A DNA stretch of 64,000 nucleotides from Chlorops oryzae (GCA_020466095.1 CM035806.1:112685401-112749400), one strand, 5' to 3'. Positions 34,283 through 45,584 are shown, numbered from the stretch's first letter. Made by a program: numbers and translations. The notes: generated by a model from the sequence alone, not told the origin.

Positions 34283-35531
34283 CAGGCGCGCAGCCAGGAT
34301 TTCAATTTGGGGGGGGTTCGCAGAAAATTTTTCTAAATATTTTTTGTTTTTATTTTCGTAAAAAGCTTACAAAATATATAATTAAAATATATTTACATAA
34401 ATATTTTACATTTTTATAAGGTGTACAAAGTAAAAAAAAGTATTTTCGAAGGAACTTATTCAATTTAAAGTGCAATGTTAAGTCTGCGCTTGCTTTCAGC
34501 AAGTTTATTTAGTATGTCCTCTACACTGGGAGTAAGATCTCGATGGACGTAGAGGAGTGCTAAGGCATTTAACCTCTGTTCTGTCATTGTAGATCTAAGA
34601 TAAGTTTTGAGTCGGCGGAGAGTTGAAAACGAACTCTCATTTTTACATGTGGTTATTGGAAGAGTAGCCAAAATAGTTAATAAAATAAAAATAGTTGGTA
34701 AAATATCTTTTTTACAAAATTTTATAGCGTCAAACACTGTTTTTGGTCTTTCATTTTTTTCTAAATTATTAATTAATTTATACCAAATAGTGAGCTCCAT
34801 TTTTGAATCATCAAAATTTCCCTCTAAATCATCTTGATAAAACTGAAAGAGTTTTTTAAATTTGTCTAAAAAATCATCAACTTTTGCAGTATCGCTTTGA
34901 GGAAATAAAACTTGAAAACCAAGAAGAATATCCTTGTATTTTGAAAAGCGATTGGTTAAGTTGACAATAAATGCATCCACAAAAGGTAAATAAAGGGAAA
35001 TACGATAATAATATTCAACACTTTTAGTATGAAAATGTGCTTCGTGGTCCTGAGAATGTGCGAGCCTAGGTTTTTTCAAAATAAGTCCGCTTGATAAAGC
35101 TTGCTTCTCAGCGTTTTTAAACAATTTCTGAAATTCTTCCTCAGCGTTACTTCTTAAGGTTTGAATATTCTCTAAGCATATATCTGCTAGGACAACAGCA
35201 TATTTGAGATCAATGTTTCTACCTTGTAAATATTTACATAGAACAAATGTGTAACTAAAAACTTGATTTATACAATGAAGAGATATAAGAAATTCGCCTT
35301 TTTGTAAGGCACATTTTAATAAATTAGACTGACTTGACACATTTTGATCATTCCAAGAGGAAATTCGGTCAAGAACTAAAATTATTGCATCATAAAACTT
35401 AATAAAAGAGTTTGTAGGACGGCGATGTAGAAATGTAAGCTGTGTCGTGTATTTTTTCCTTAATTTGGGGGGGGGGGGGGGGGGGGGTTGGGGCTTTGAA
35501 CCCCCAAAAGCCTCCCCTGGCTGCGCGCCTG
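34283..35531 (-). mobile_element. hAT transposon derivative with perfect 8-bp target duplication
   Basis: The TIRs CAGGCGCGCAGCCAGG / CCTGGCTGCGCGCCTG are perfect over 16 bp. GTAGGATG flanks both sides (34275-34282 and 35532-35539). The compact family-3 copy at 52.2 kb has the unoccupied site with a single GTAGGATG, proving the insertion. 1249 bp, too short for a full hAT, with only the C-terminal part of the transposase left. A run of 21 G (35467-35487) sits near the right TIR. Confidence 0.95.
34465..35460 (-). pseudogene. hAT-family transposase, C-terminal part
   Basis: An uninterrupted frame of about 330 codons on the minus strand, ending in a stop at 34465. The C-terminus reads FILLTILATLPITTCKNESS, then FSTLRRLKTYLRSTMTEQRL, then NALALLYVHRD, which is the conserved hAT dimerisation region of the ZMYM/KIAA1586-like transposase group. 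Upstream is a helical region (KNAEKQALSSGL, YYYRISLYLPFVDAFI) that in this group precedes it. The N-terminal zinc finger and the first catalytic residues are missing, since the reading frame runs directly into a proline run (from the G21 tract) and the TIR. The formal ORF start lies outside the element in DINE-like DNA and is not a real start. A deletion derivative; it needs an outside transposase to move. Confidence 0.85.
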
Positions 35532-35985
35532 GTAGGATGATGACCACAGTTATAGCGATGTCGCAATTTTTTTTCAGCAAAAGCTTAAGTCTACATAGTA
35601 GCTATACACACACCAAATTTCAATAAGCTGGGATGTATAGTAAAAAAGTTATTCACGGAAAACGTTAAGAATCGTGATTTTGTAAACTTCTGAACCACTT
35701 CCCACGACCCAGGAAGGGACTAAGAAAAAAATTTGTATGCAGTTTTTCGGACATTTACCTGGTTCAAGTGCATGCCAAATTTCAATATGATATCTTTCAT
35801 GGCTTAGGAGTTAATTACGAAAAACTAAAGTGTGACCGACAGACAGACAGACAGATATGGCTAGATCGATTCCTCTTGTCACCCTGATAAAGAATATATA
35901 TATATGTCTACATCTATCGCGACCTTTGGTATTTTACATACTCCGTGCCAAACTTAATATACCCTTTCCTTCGGAAAAGGTATAA

Positions 35986-36657
35986 CAAGTAAGAAAGCTA
36001 AAGTCGGTCAAGCCCGACTTTGAAATACCCAGCGTCCCGACATTATTGGCGCACTTTGTTTTACTTCTCTATTTGTGGGCGTGGCAGTGGGTGGGCCACA
36101 TAAATTATTTCCCTACACCTTTCATTCGCCTTGATAAACCTATGTTGCGAATTTGAAGCTTCTACGCTTTTTACTTCACAAGTTACGATAAACCCTTAAT
36201 TGTGGGCTTATTTGTGGGCGTGGCTCGAAGAAGGCGGGGGCCATTTTTTTCCAGGATATGTCCCTTTTTGTAGTTTACCAGTACACCGAATATCAATGAA
36301 ATGTGATGAGTGGTTTGCAAGTTACAAGCATTTTACTGAAAACACAATAAATTCATTTGTGGGCGTGGCAGTCAGCTGATGTCTGCCATTTTTACTTAGG
36401 ATCATACTCGGACCCCGATATACATGTGTACCAAATTTCGACTTCATTGGTTCAGCCGTTTCGGAGGAGATCCGACCACGGACAGACGGACGGATGGACG
36501 GACGGACGGACGGACGGACGGACAGACGGACAAGTCTAGATCGATTCAGTTTTTGATCCTGATGATTTCTATATATATTTGTCTATATCTCCGGAGCTTA
36601 ATTCTCCCTGTTACAAGATTCGCACAAAACTTATATACCCCGCTTACGCTGGGTATA
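35986..36657 (+). mobile_element. DINE-1-like element, family 1
   Basis: Joined head-to-tail to the family-3 copy (…GGTATAACAAGTAAG…). Has the family 1 start, about one 127-bp unit, the unique block, a GACGGACG microsatellite (36480-36530), the GTCTAGATCGATTCAG block and the end TTACGCTGGGTATA. 672 bp. It is the uninterrupted reference for the Tc1-split copy at 13.3-16.2 kb. Confidence 0.85.
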
Positions 36658-36754
36658 ATAAATGCAAATCAGTTTTCGGAAAAAAATGTTTCTTAGCTAA
36701 ACCAATTGAAATAATTCGCACGCTGTAACAGTGCGTAACATGGATTTCGTGATA

Positions 36755-36833
36755 TATTCTGTCTCGACTGGTTCTGGGTGTTACACACAACCACCCAAAC
36801 GCAATATACCCTCGACATAGAGTGTGTCGGAGA
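36755..36833 (+). mobile_element. DINE-1-like family 2, 3' end fragment
   Basis: CTCGACTGGTTCTGGGTGTT through CAATATACCCTCGACA to AGAGTGTGTCGGAGAT matches the last ~80 bp of family 2. Confidence 0.75.
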
Positions 36834-38722
36834 TGAAAAGGGCCAATTCGTTGTTGCGTTATGTTCGTTATTTGCTACAAATAATGAAGAATGGTCGAAC
36901 AAAAACATGTTAATTTTTTCAATTTTAAGCCACTGGATGCATTTATTTGGGGTGAGCTTGTTCGGTTTTTTGATTTTCCTATTCAATACCAACAACTTTG
37001 CTCAAGATACCAAAAGAATATTCCTTACGGTTTACGCGATACAGCTGTTTAAAAAAGTCGAAAAAGTGTTAAATATCTAATTTGAGCAAAAAAAACTTTT
37101 CAATGCTACCGTTTTTATTAGCAGCCAACTTGAAAAAAGTAATGATGCAGATAGTACCGTTGTTCCAAGTACTTCCAGGCAAAAGTATCATATCCCCCCA
37201 AACGATCACCGAAAAAATGCCGCACTGTGCTATTATATCGAATATAGCTTTAGTTGAGAGAGAATTCCATTATTGTGTGTAACGAAAAAATTAATACCCA
37301 AACGATCCTTTTTGAAAGAGAAATATTTGGCAATGACAAGCTTGGTCACCAATCTATTGTTGTGTTCATACCAGTTACATATACTTCATACAAAAGAATT
37401 CCCAAAAACAATACAAGGACTATGGTTTCCAAACAGAAAAAAAATTTCATTGCGAGTCCCGATGCCGAAAATGATAAACAAGACGAACGATTACCTCGTA
37501 TCCCTAGTTCGAAGTGACAAGTGACATTTTTAAGGGACGATTTCGAGAAACTTTTGTTCGACAATCAGTTCCACACTACTACAATGACAGTTGTTACGTT
37601 AATTTTTACTATGGCAATGAATTTTAGAACGAACCAACGAACGCAATGAAAGGAAACTTTGTTGCTATTTTAAAATGGAAAATTTATATGAAAATAAATT
37701 TTCAGTTGAAGCTGTATTCCGTGAGGTTTGATTAAAAACATGTTTGCCATTCAACTGAATATTTGCTTTTTTACGAGCGGTGATTAAAATGAAGTGTTAT
37801 TTATTTTTACATATTAACACATTTTTTTTACTCGTTTATGTCATTACAAATGCCATAATTTGAATGTATTCAATTTATATAGAGATGGACTAGGTCAGTC
37901 CAAGTAGGTGTGGAAAAAAATTGAAAAATGCAATGCGTAAAGAGCCGTTCGCAGTAAAATTAATCTCTACAACGTAACTACGAAGACTTTCAGCACAATT
38001 ATATTTAGCTAAAGTATTTATGTACGTATTTAGTTTCATTAATTTGAATAAATGCTTATGCCGTTTTTTATTCAAATAAATTCAAATCAAATGAATTTCT
38101 TACTTGCCATTTGACGGCAACCCTGACGGCATTCTGCATATTTTTTTTTTCTTTTTCCCTTGTACGAAGGTAATCTGGAAATTTAAAGATAAATAACTGT
38201 TGGTTTTACTTTCTTCCGTTCAGAGATAACTTAACCCTTCCATAACTGATGAGACACATGGTCTTATAGAATTCAATGATCGAATTATGGAAGCTACTAT
38301 GAGATATGACAGATTTATGCCCGGAAGTGTGTTCTTATAGGTAATTAATATCTGTCGAATAATGAAGACTGCCAATTTCATTTTCAAGTCAACGTTAGTT
38401 TTAATTTCTTACGCGAAAATCATATTTTAAAAAATGTTATGAAAGCGTTTTATATTTTGATTTAAGCAAAAATATTTGTTGTAATTTTGAAAATTTTGCG
38501 AGCATAACTCGACAGCGCATCATTCATCGGCTTTGAACAAATGATACCTTTAATTAAAGTTATCTCACTCTTCTATAATTTTTCTTTGTGTGGTTTCAAG
38601 ATCGGTTAAGCACATAAGCAGAGGTGACCACCACTACAAGGCCGTTTTCATGATGGGCATTAGTAGTGGTACAACAAAGCCATAAAATTAGAAAATCGAG
38701 AGAATAACAAAGCGACAAGCGT
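36834..38722. other. Unassigned stretch; no confident gene
   Basis: Several overlapping ORFs of 60-100 codons occur in different frames at 36.7-37.56 kb, unusually many for AT-rich DNA, but none shows a recognisable domain and they do not join in one frame. A 37-codon frame at 38230-38340 (containing HGLIEFNDRIMEATMRYDRF) has a protein-like composition and stops just before GTAATT, a possible splice donor. This is the best candidate in the window for a non-transposon exon, but the evidence is thin. Confidence 0.3.
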
Positions 38723-39129
38723 CATAGACACAGTGATGCCAACTTAGCCCCTTTTCGGGCTATTTTAGCCCTAATTGGTATGCCCAGAACGCAAAAAATT
38801 TTTTTTTAGCCCGAAACTAAAATACGCGCAATTTTAGCCCATTTCCGACAAAAAAAATTAGCCCTCTTTTGCGTTTTTTATAAAAACAATTTTTCGCCGC
38901 CACATGCAGTCAATTTTGTTTGCAAGCATGTTTGTGTGGCGATTGAATTACTGCATGAAGACAAGAAATGATGTATGTCACTCATGAATGTTCGTCAAAT
39001 AGGCCGCAGTCTTCCTGAGTTTCAAGGAGATCGCGGCTGCCACTTCAAAGAAAAAATAAGTGCCAAGGAGATTCAATTAAAAAAAGTTAAACCAAATAAT
39101 AGCTAAGCAAAATCTATGTTGTTGTGATT

Positions 39130-39244
39130 ACCATATACCAGAAGATGTCATAGTCAAAATTAATTCAAGTGAATGTTACAAAAATTCTAAATTTGAAATC
39201 GATGGAGTGATGACGAAGAAGAAGATATATTTTTAAAAGATTAA
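39130..39244 (+). pseudogene. hAT transposase C-terminal tail, frameshifted
   Basis: One frame reads DYHIPEDVIVKINSSECYKN then SKFEID; a one-base shift gives SDDEEEDIFLKD and a stop. A short helical segment followed by an acidic DDEEED tail is common at hAT transposase ends. Only the last ~40 residues remain. Confidence 0.5.
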
Positions 39245-39256
39245 AGCCTGATATAT

Positions 39257-39400
39257 AATAAGGCAGTGGCAGTGAGAGTTTTTTAAATTTTAGAGAACAC
39301 AGTTTGATATGATACAAAATCCAATTCTATTATAAGAATTTATTTCATATGAAACAGTGTTTTCTAAAATTTAGGACATTTTCACTGCCACTGCCTTATT
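39257..39400. mobile_element. 144-bp hairpin MITE
   Basis: AATAAGGCAGTGGCAGTGA is exactly inverted at the right end (TCACTGCCACTGCCTTATT). The arms continue with further complementarity (AAATTTTAGA / TCTAAAATTT), so almost the whole element can form a hairpin. Nested in the hAT remnant. Confidence 0.8.
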
Positions 39401-39954
39401 GTGAGTGACCCTTAAACCATCTCACTTTTTTGTTTTTTGGAAGAAATGTTATTTAATTTTTAAAACCAAGAATTGTTATTTTATTTTAATTTTTATATAC
39501 ATGTTAAGTTAATAATACGTACCTAGTTATAAATAAAAAAATGTTTTCAACGGTTTTATTGATTTTGTTAGCCAACTTAATAAAAAAAAAATGTACAATT
39601 TCATCTGCGCCCACTTGAGGTTGAACAAACAAAATACTTTTGATATCCCTTTTTGGTTTTTTTTTTTTGGTTTAATTAAGCCCTTTTTAGCTCTTTTCAG
39701 ATAACTGCGGCTTAGCCCTTTTTTTTAGCCCTTTTTGACGAAACAATTACGCATTTCCTTTTTAAAGAGTTGGCATCACTGCATAGAGTTCTATATGACA
39801 AGTGACATTTTGCTTTAATTGCGACCTCGTTTTATACTTTTTCATCTCTCGCTCACAGTTTCTATACGTGTGCAAAAATGCTCCCTTTTACGCTCTTTTA
39901 CCCCTGGAGCTTACCCTTTGTGCACCTCTTCACATAAGCTTCTGTAGAGCTTCA

Positions 39955-40165
39955 AACATAAATTCAACATATTATGATGAAATTCGATATTTGAACATGT
40001 TTCAAGGCAAGTAATACGATTTCTGAAAATTTAAAAAGTGGGCGTGGCATATGGGCGTCTTTCGAAAATTGTCCCCTACGGCCGAATTTCAAATGGGACT
40101 TGAACGAATTTTGGCACTTATGCTTTATTTGTAGCCATAAACATCCTCCCAAAAAATTTCAAGGT
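39955..40165 (-). mobile_element. DINE-1-like family 2 internal fragment
   Basis: On the minus strand it matches the second half-unit of family 2 (compare 12615-12810): the 'atgtttatggctacaaa' block, 'gccacgcccacttt' and CTTGAAACATGTTCAAATAT. It runs directly into the 3' end of the next copy, so this looks like a rearranged or partly duplicated family-2 element. Confidence 0.65.
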
Positions 40166-40648
40166 ATGTCGAGGGTATATTGCGTTTGTATGTAACACCC
40201 AGAACCAGTCGAGATAGACCATACAAAATGTAAGTAGAAATGATCAGCGTCACCAGGAGATTCGATTTAGACATGTCCGTCCGTCTGTATACAGTTTTCT
40301 TATCGAAGGAGTCGAGTTATCTTGACAAAATTCGGATGCGTGCTCAGGGGGACATGAGTAAGAACAAGTTCGAGAATGGACCCGATCGGACCATTCTTAA
40401 GAGTACCTCCAGCACTAGGGTCTGTTACGAAAATCACAAAATCTGCTCTAAAATCGAAGTTTTTCTAGATATTTTGATGAAATGTGTTATTTAAATATGC
40501 TTACAGGTAAGTAATATGATTTCCAAAAATTGGAAAAGTGGGCGTGGCAGAAGGGCGTTTTTCGAAAATTGTCTCCTTCACCCGAAATTCAAATGGGACT
40601 TGGACGAAATTTGGCTTTTATGCTTCCTTTGTAGTCATTAACATCCTT

Positions 40649-41979
40649 CACTCAAAATAAAATTGCGTAAATAGAACGAAAACTTGCGTACATTGTACGA
40701 AATTTTTTGTAGTTTTGAGCCACGAAACGCTTCGTACATTGAACGAAACAGTTTTCGTACATAGTACGAAAATATGAGAGCTGAGAAAATTTGTATATTG
40801 TACGAATACATTCGTAGTATTTACCAAGGAGTTTCGTACATACAAAAAAAAAAATTGTTTTTCGGTTTACGAAGTTTTCGTACAAAATACGAACGCATTC
40901 GTATTTGTTAGGAAAGCAATTTCGTTGTATTTACGATTATTTCGTTAAATGCACGAATGCTTGCAACCGTCCTACACTGTAAAAAAATATTGAGTTTATA
41001 CAACTTTTTATTTTTTATTTGTAGTGTAATTATAATATATACTTGATTTATTGTACAAAGAACTTTTATACTGTACAGGAATTTAAATTTTTCTTATATT
41101 AAGTTCAAACGTTACTTGAACTGGGTTCCTTGGCCGCTGTGGAATAAAACAAAAGTTTTGATAAAAAAATATAAATTTAAATGTCAGTGAAAAAACTGAG
41201 GCTTACATTTAATTTGGTTGAGCAATACATCCATTCCTGGTCTGGGTTTCGCAATGCTCTGTAAATGATGGAAACACTTATTTATGCATTCCCACATGGC
41301 ATCGCATGGCTCTGGGTAAGAAATATTGAAGAGATGATATGCTTTAAAGCATGTATCCATCGCTTTTCCAAAACTGAAAAATTTATATTTTATGTTGTCG
41401 AAATCCACCATAAAGGACTGTTATTAAAAATTCACACTTAATATTTTTCTTATTAATGCTTTTTGCATGCGTTGTTGTCAACGCCTCACTTTAAACTGAC
41501 TAATTTTATAAGAGTCAAGATGATGAAATAATAAACTACAAATGTTTTCGTATATCTTACGACATCATTCGTGCATTATACAAATGCAAAAATGGACTTG
41601 CCTACATTCGTGATATTTACGAAACGGTTTCGTACATTGTACAAATAGCTTTCGTAGTTTTCAAAAGCATTTGTATATAGAACAAACGCATTCGTAATAT
41701 GTACGAAAGGATTTGTAAGCAAAGCGCGCTAGCGAGTTACGAAATTTTTTCGTAAAATGAACTAAAGCTTTCGTCCAATGAACGAAAAAATTGCCCTACT
41801 TCCTGACGAAAGTGATTTCGTTGAATTTACGAATGATTCGTAGAAACAGATTTTTATGGAATTTTTTGTCAAGAAAATTTCGTATTATGAACGAAAATTT
41901 CGTACATTAAACGAAAATCTTTCGTAAACAAAACTACGAAAATTTTTCGTAGTGTTTTTACTAAATTTTATTTTCTGTG
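40649..41979 (-). mobile_element. CACTA/CMC-like transposon with palindromic subterminal motifs
   Basis: The ends CACTCAAAATAAAATT and AATTTTATTTTCTGTG are TIRs with two mismatches, flanked by TT/TT. About 330 bp at the left and 440 bp at the right are packed with variants of TTTCGTACATTGTACGAAA, at least fifteen in both orientations. CAC...GTG ends, a 2-3 bp target duplication and dense subterminal repeats are features of the CACTA/Mirage/Chapaev group. The middle carries a spliced coding remnant but no recognisable DDE transposase, so the element is probably non-autonomous. Confidence 0.7.
41105..41417 (-). CDS. Two-exon coding remnant inside the CACTA-like element (unknown function)
   Basis: I do not recognise the product. 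The minus strand has an open exon of 211 bp (41417-41207) between a 3' splice site (TAATAACAG) and a good 5' splice site (AAT|GTAAGC). It encodes FDNIKYKFFSFGKAMDTCFK, then AYHLFNISYPEPCDAMWECI, then NKCFHHLQSIAKPRPGMDVL. After a 70-bp intron ending in a pyrimidine-rich TTTTGTTTTATTCCACAG (41137-41154), a 32-bp final exon (41136-41105) keeps the frame and adds a short SAKEPSSSNV tail before the stop. The upstream exon(s) are not visible, so this is the 3' end of a gene. A Cys- and aromatic-rich stretch with FxxxxYHLFNISYP suggests a real conserved domain. It may be cargo or an accessory gene of the transposon. Both splice sites are by eye. Confidence 0.45.
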
Positions 41980-42088
41980 TTCCGAAAAATTTCCTGTTTT
42001 TTGGGCGTGGTTCAAAAATTATTAAAACATTTTTGTATGTGTCGGGTATTTTATTGTCAGGCTCGCCTGACTATAACACCCTGACTTG

Positions 42089-44313
42089 TTTTTATTCAAA
42101 ATGCAACTTGAAAAGGGTTTTTCATCGCAGGCCTGTGTAATTAAAAAATCAATTTTAGCACGTACTTCAAAAATTTTTCTTTGAGTGTTCGTCGAGATTT
42201 TCATGTTAAACCTAAAATATACACTTTCAGCACTGGGACCATACATATATATTTCTAACGTACGCGCAATCTAAATATACTTAAAATAATAAACGCAAAC
42301 TATAACAACAAATACATTATTAAATAAAAGCAGTCATGCACTTGTTTTTGTTTAGTGAGACTTATTTCTGTTCGCTCATTTATATTCCTCACTTAGTGCG
42401 AAGAACCTTTATTGCTGCAATATAAAGGTTTCTATCTGAGAAGAAACGAAAAGGGAACAGGAAAAAGTTTCTGTTAACCATTGAGTGTTGTTGGTTTTCG
42501 CTTTGGATAAATGTTATTGTGTGATATATTGAAATGGTTGAGAGATATCTTCGAACTCTGACATGAACCTTCCATGTCGGACCCAAAACCCACAACCTCA
42601 CATGGCATTCCTTAGTATCTTACCCTCTAATTTTTCGTGGCGCCCATGGAATTTGTGAGCAATTTCCTTTCTTCTCTTAAGCTCTTCAAATTGAAACCAT
42701 ATTTCATAGCCTGGCTTTACCATTTGTGCTTCGTTTATTTATAAATTCAATTTTAATAGTCATGCTGCTACATAGCTTTGCCACACCTGTTCAATTAAAT
42801 ATGGTAATTTTTATCTTAATGTAAATTTAAATATTGGAAGAGCTCACTTTTGGAATTAGTCACCCTACTTTATGGACGTTTGTTATGAGCATTCTCCGAA
42901 ATTAAAATATTCGTACTTTATTCTGATGAACATAATCATTTATTGTCGAATAAAAAACCCGCTACACTACCATCATGTATAAATTTAGCCCTATCTCAAT
43001 CTTATTGACCCATTTTGAATTGTAATTTCACGTGGTGTGAATCGTGTTCATCAATTAAGGGACTACAATTTGCATCATCTTTTTTTGCCCACCACAACGA
43101 GATTGAGAAAAAAAAGTAATAATAATAATCAAAGCACAGAATATTTCTTTCCATAAAGTCTCAGCAATGACATACATATCTATGCCACCTATTCAATACG
43201 CTGTACCGTTCGATGACAGTCGTATATGCGTGCACAAAATATCAGCTCCCAGACATTTACGCTTGTCTTTTCACATTTAAGATATCCGTACTTCAAAGCA
43301 CGAGACCCATGCATTCCATTGCATTTAAACGTGTTCATTTGAAGTAAAGCGAATGGTCAATCGTTGTATCCACGGCGTTAATAAAGTGAAAAGTTATAAT
43401 TCTGACTATGATTAATGATAGAGGATTTGATTTATTAAGAGGGAAACCGAGAGAGCGAACGAGCAAGAAAGAGAGAGAGAGAGAGAGTGAAATATGGAGG
43501 GAGGGAGGGGTAGAAGTAAAAGCATAGTGGGTATTTAATATTCAATCATGTCATGTAAAAAGTTGTCCAATTTGTTAAAACAGTCAACTCATTGTTAAAG
43601 CGGACTGCACTGGCAATCTTAAATGCATTATTGTCAGCATTTATCATTCGCGTACGGAGTGGCGTACTTGAAAATTAACAATTATGACGCAACTTTAAGT
43701 ATGAGACTGGCTATAACTCATTTTCAAGCTCAATGTTTAATTTGTTATTAAAAACAATATGTACACAAAATGTTTTCATAGAGAACATGTCAAGAGAAGG
43801 AAACGCCGGAGCAGCTAAATGCGTCTTAAGCTGCTATGTACCTAAAATGGTTAATGCTGAAGTGACAGCAGATGCTGGAAATGTTATAGAATTAAAACAA
43901 TAACAAAAATTCAATCAAATTTTAGAAATTTTTTTCACTGGGCCTATTTTAAAGCAGGCCACTACGCTCAGTTATGGGATTCTATATTAGAGAATTTAAC
44001 TACCCATTTCCATTTCGAATCATCCGAAATATAAACATACATACATTTTATCTCAATTGCAAACTACACAATTTTAGAAGAGGTGCAGATTTCACCGAGA
44101 CATTAATTCCTATAGTCAAGAGTACGGGTGTATAAATTATTTCATCCGCGAAACTTAGCTCTGCTACTGCTTGGTGAAGCTTGGTACAAAGGCCGGAAAT
44201 ACATATTTGTGAACAAATTGAAAAATGGAAAAAAAAGCACAAAATTGTTTATTAAGAGTGAAATTATTTCATTAGGGTGGCTCACAGCTGTCAAGTTAAA
44301 AAATTATTCAAAC
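42089..44313. other. Longest apparently unique stretch, no gene seen
   Basis: No TIR, SINE or DINE-like structure and no ORF with a recognisable domain. A purine-rich GA tract lies at about 43441-43512 (GAGAGAGAGA and GGAGGGAGGG). Composition suggests intergenic or intronic host DNA; the short ORFs are unconvincing. Confidence 0.45.
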
Positions 44314-45213
44314 CAAGTAAGGGTGTTATAGTCAGGCGAGGCTGACAATAAAATACCCGACACAGGCACACATATTTAAATAGTTTTTGAACCACGCCCA
44401 AAAAACAGGACCACTTTGTAAGAATATTCAAAAGGTTTTTGAGGCCAGTAGGGGCCCCATATACCGACTTTTGTTAAATTTCTTTTTGAAAACCGCCCCT
44501 TTTCCACGCCCACTTTTCAATTTCTTTTTTTTTTTGCAATTCTAATCGGAGGCTTAAGTATACACTCAAATTCAAAGTTTCATTGAAATAATTCGAAAAA
44601 GTCAGATTTTAGGGCATTTTTGGGATTTTTGTGACACCCTAGTACTGGAGGTACCCTTAATAATGAACCGATCAAGGAAATTTTTCGGAAGGATGTTAAT
44701 GACTACAAAGGAAGCATAAAAGCCAAATTTTGTTCAAGTCCCATTTGAATTTCGGGTGTAGGAGACAATTTTTGAAAACCGCCCTTCTGCCACGCCCACT
44801 TTTCCAATTTTTAGAAATCATATTACTGGCCTTAAAATATGATCAAATATCAAATTTCATTAAAATATCTTGAAAAACTTCGATTTTAGAGCAGTTTTTG
44901 TGATTTTCGTAACAGACCCTGGTACTGGAGGTACCCCTACAAATGATCCGATCGGGTCCATTCTCGAACTTGTCCTTACTCATGTCCCCGTGAGCACGCA
45001 TACCAAATTTTGTCAAGTTAGCTCAACTCCTTCGATAAGTTAACTTTATACAGACAGACGGACAGACAGACGGACGGACATGTCTAAATTGAATCTCCTG
45101 GTGACGCTGATCATTTCTATATATATTTTGTATGGTCTATCTCGACTGGTTCTGGGTGTTACACACAACCACACAAACGCAATATACCCTCGACACAGAG
45201 TGTGTCGGGTATA
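44314..45213 (+). mobile_element. DINE-1-like element, family 2, full length
   Basis: 900 bp with the complete structure: start CAAGTAAGGGTG, hairpin, two half-units, a short GACGGACA microsatellite (45053-45079), CATGTCTAAAT block and the end GTGTGTCGGGTATA. Serves as the uninterrupted comparison for the copies at 40.2-42.1 and 60.3-61.0 kb. Confidence 0.88.
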
Positions 45214-45584
45214 AAAACAAACACTAAAAAATTAAAAAATATCCAACGATAGGCTAATCTTGGGTTGAAATTATACGACCATACATCTTACGTCGTAAAA
45301 ATTCCGCATATTTTACGCTCTTTGACTAATAATCAGACGGACAGCCTTTTATGGATAGCGCTAATCCAAATGTAATTGATACGCTTCTCTATCCCTGCAG
45401 GAAGGATTCCGTCATATACCCCAATTTATATGATGTCGTTAAAATTAGTTCAGAAGTCAGCAGTATTTCCAGCCGGATTCGGTGGAAGTTAGAGTTTCTC
45501 CAACGTAAATGTAAATAGAACAGGCACTGCCTGTTGTGGCTCGATGAATAGTGTGACTCCATTCGTTTCTGAAAGCGATATAAT

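Larger units (their letters stand above)
17820..35984 (+). mobile_element. DINE-1-like element, family 3, hugely expanded
   Basis: The start (CAAGTAAAGAAGTTTACATC, then hairpin CGGCTAAGCCG, then CACATACCTTTTCC) and the end (CATACTCCGTGCCAAAC... TTTCCTTCGGAAAAGGTATA) match, in order and throughout, the compact reverse copy at 51665-52836. The differences are the number of internal 101-bp repeats (about 160 here, about 3.4 there), a hAT insertion at 34283-35531, and a shorter GACA microsatellite (about 35840). So one mobile element accounts for 18 kb of this window. Confidence 0.88.
38731..39781 (+). mobile_element. hAT element remnant (CAGTGATGCCA ends)
   Basis: CAGTGATGCCAACT at the left is inverted at the right (AGTTGGCATCACTG). 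The flanks CATAGACA and CATAGAGT share the first six of eight bases, a partly eroded target duplication. Both ends are rich in TTAGCCC-type repeats. It keeps a C-terminal transposase remnant and a nested hairpin MITE. 1051 bp. Confidence 0.75.
40166..42088 (-). mobile_element. DINE-1-like element, family 2, split by a CACTA-like element
   Basis: The 3' end lies at the left (TGTCGAGGGTATATTGCG) and the start at the right (ends ...CTGACTTG at 42088). The body is interrupted between CATCCTT and TTCCGAAAAATTTCC. In the copy at 44.69 kb that site reads, on the opposite strand, without interruption, so the inserted DNA is exactly 40649-41979 plus a 2-bp TT duplication. Sequence next to the right boundary is also shortened relative to the full-length copies. 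Confidence 0.8.

Noticed and set aside
36693..37564. A small membrane protein or other gene from the overlapping 60-100 codon ORFs
   Set aside because: Frames overlap on both strands without a shared, continuous reading, no recognisable domain, and one starts within a DINE-like fragment.
1802..37898. ATGGACTAGGTCAGT shared at 1802 and 37884
   Set aside because: A 15-bp match is expected by chance once or twice in a window this size; flanking sequences do not align and the first copy spans an insertion boundary.
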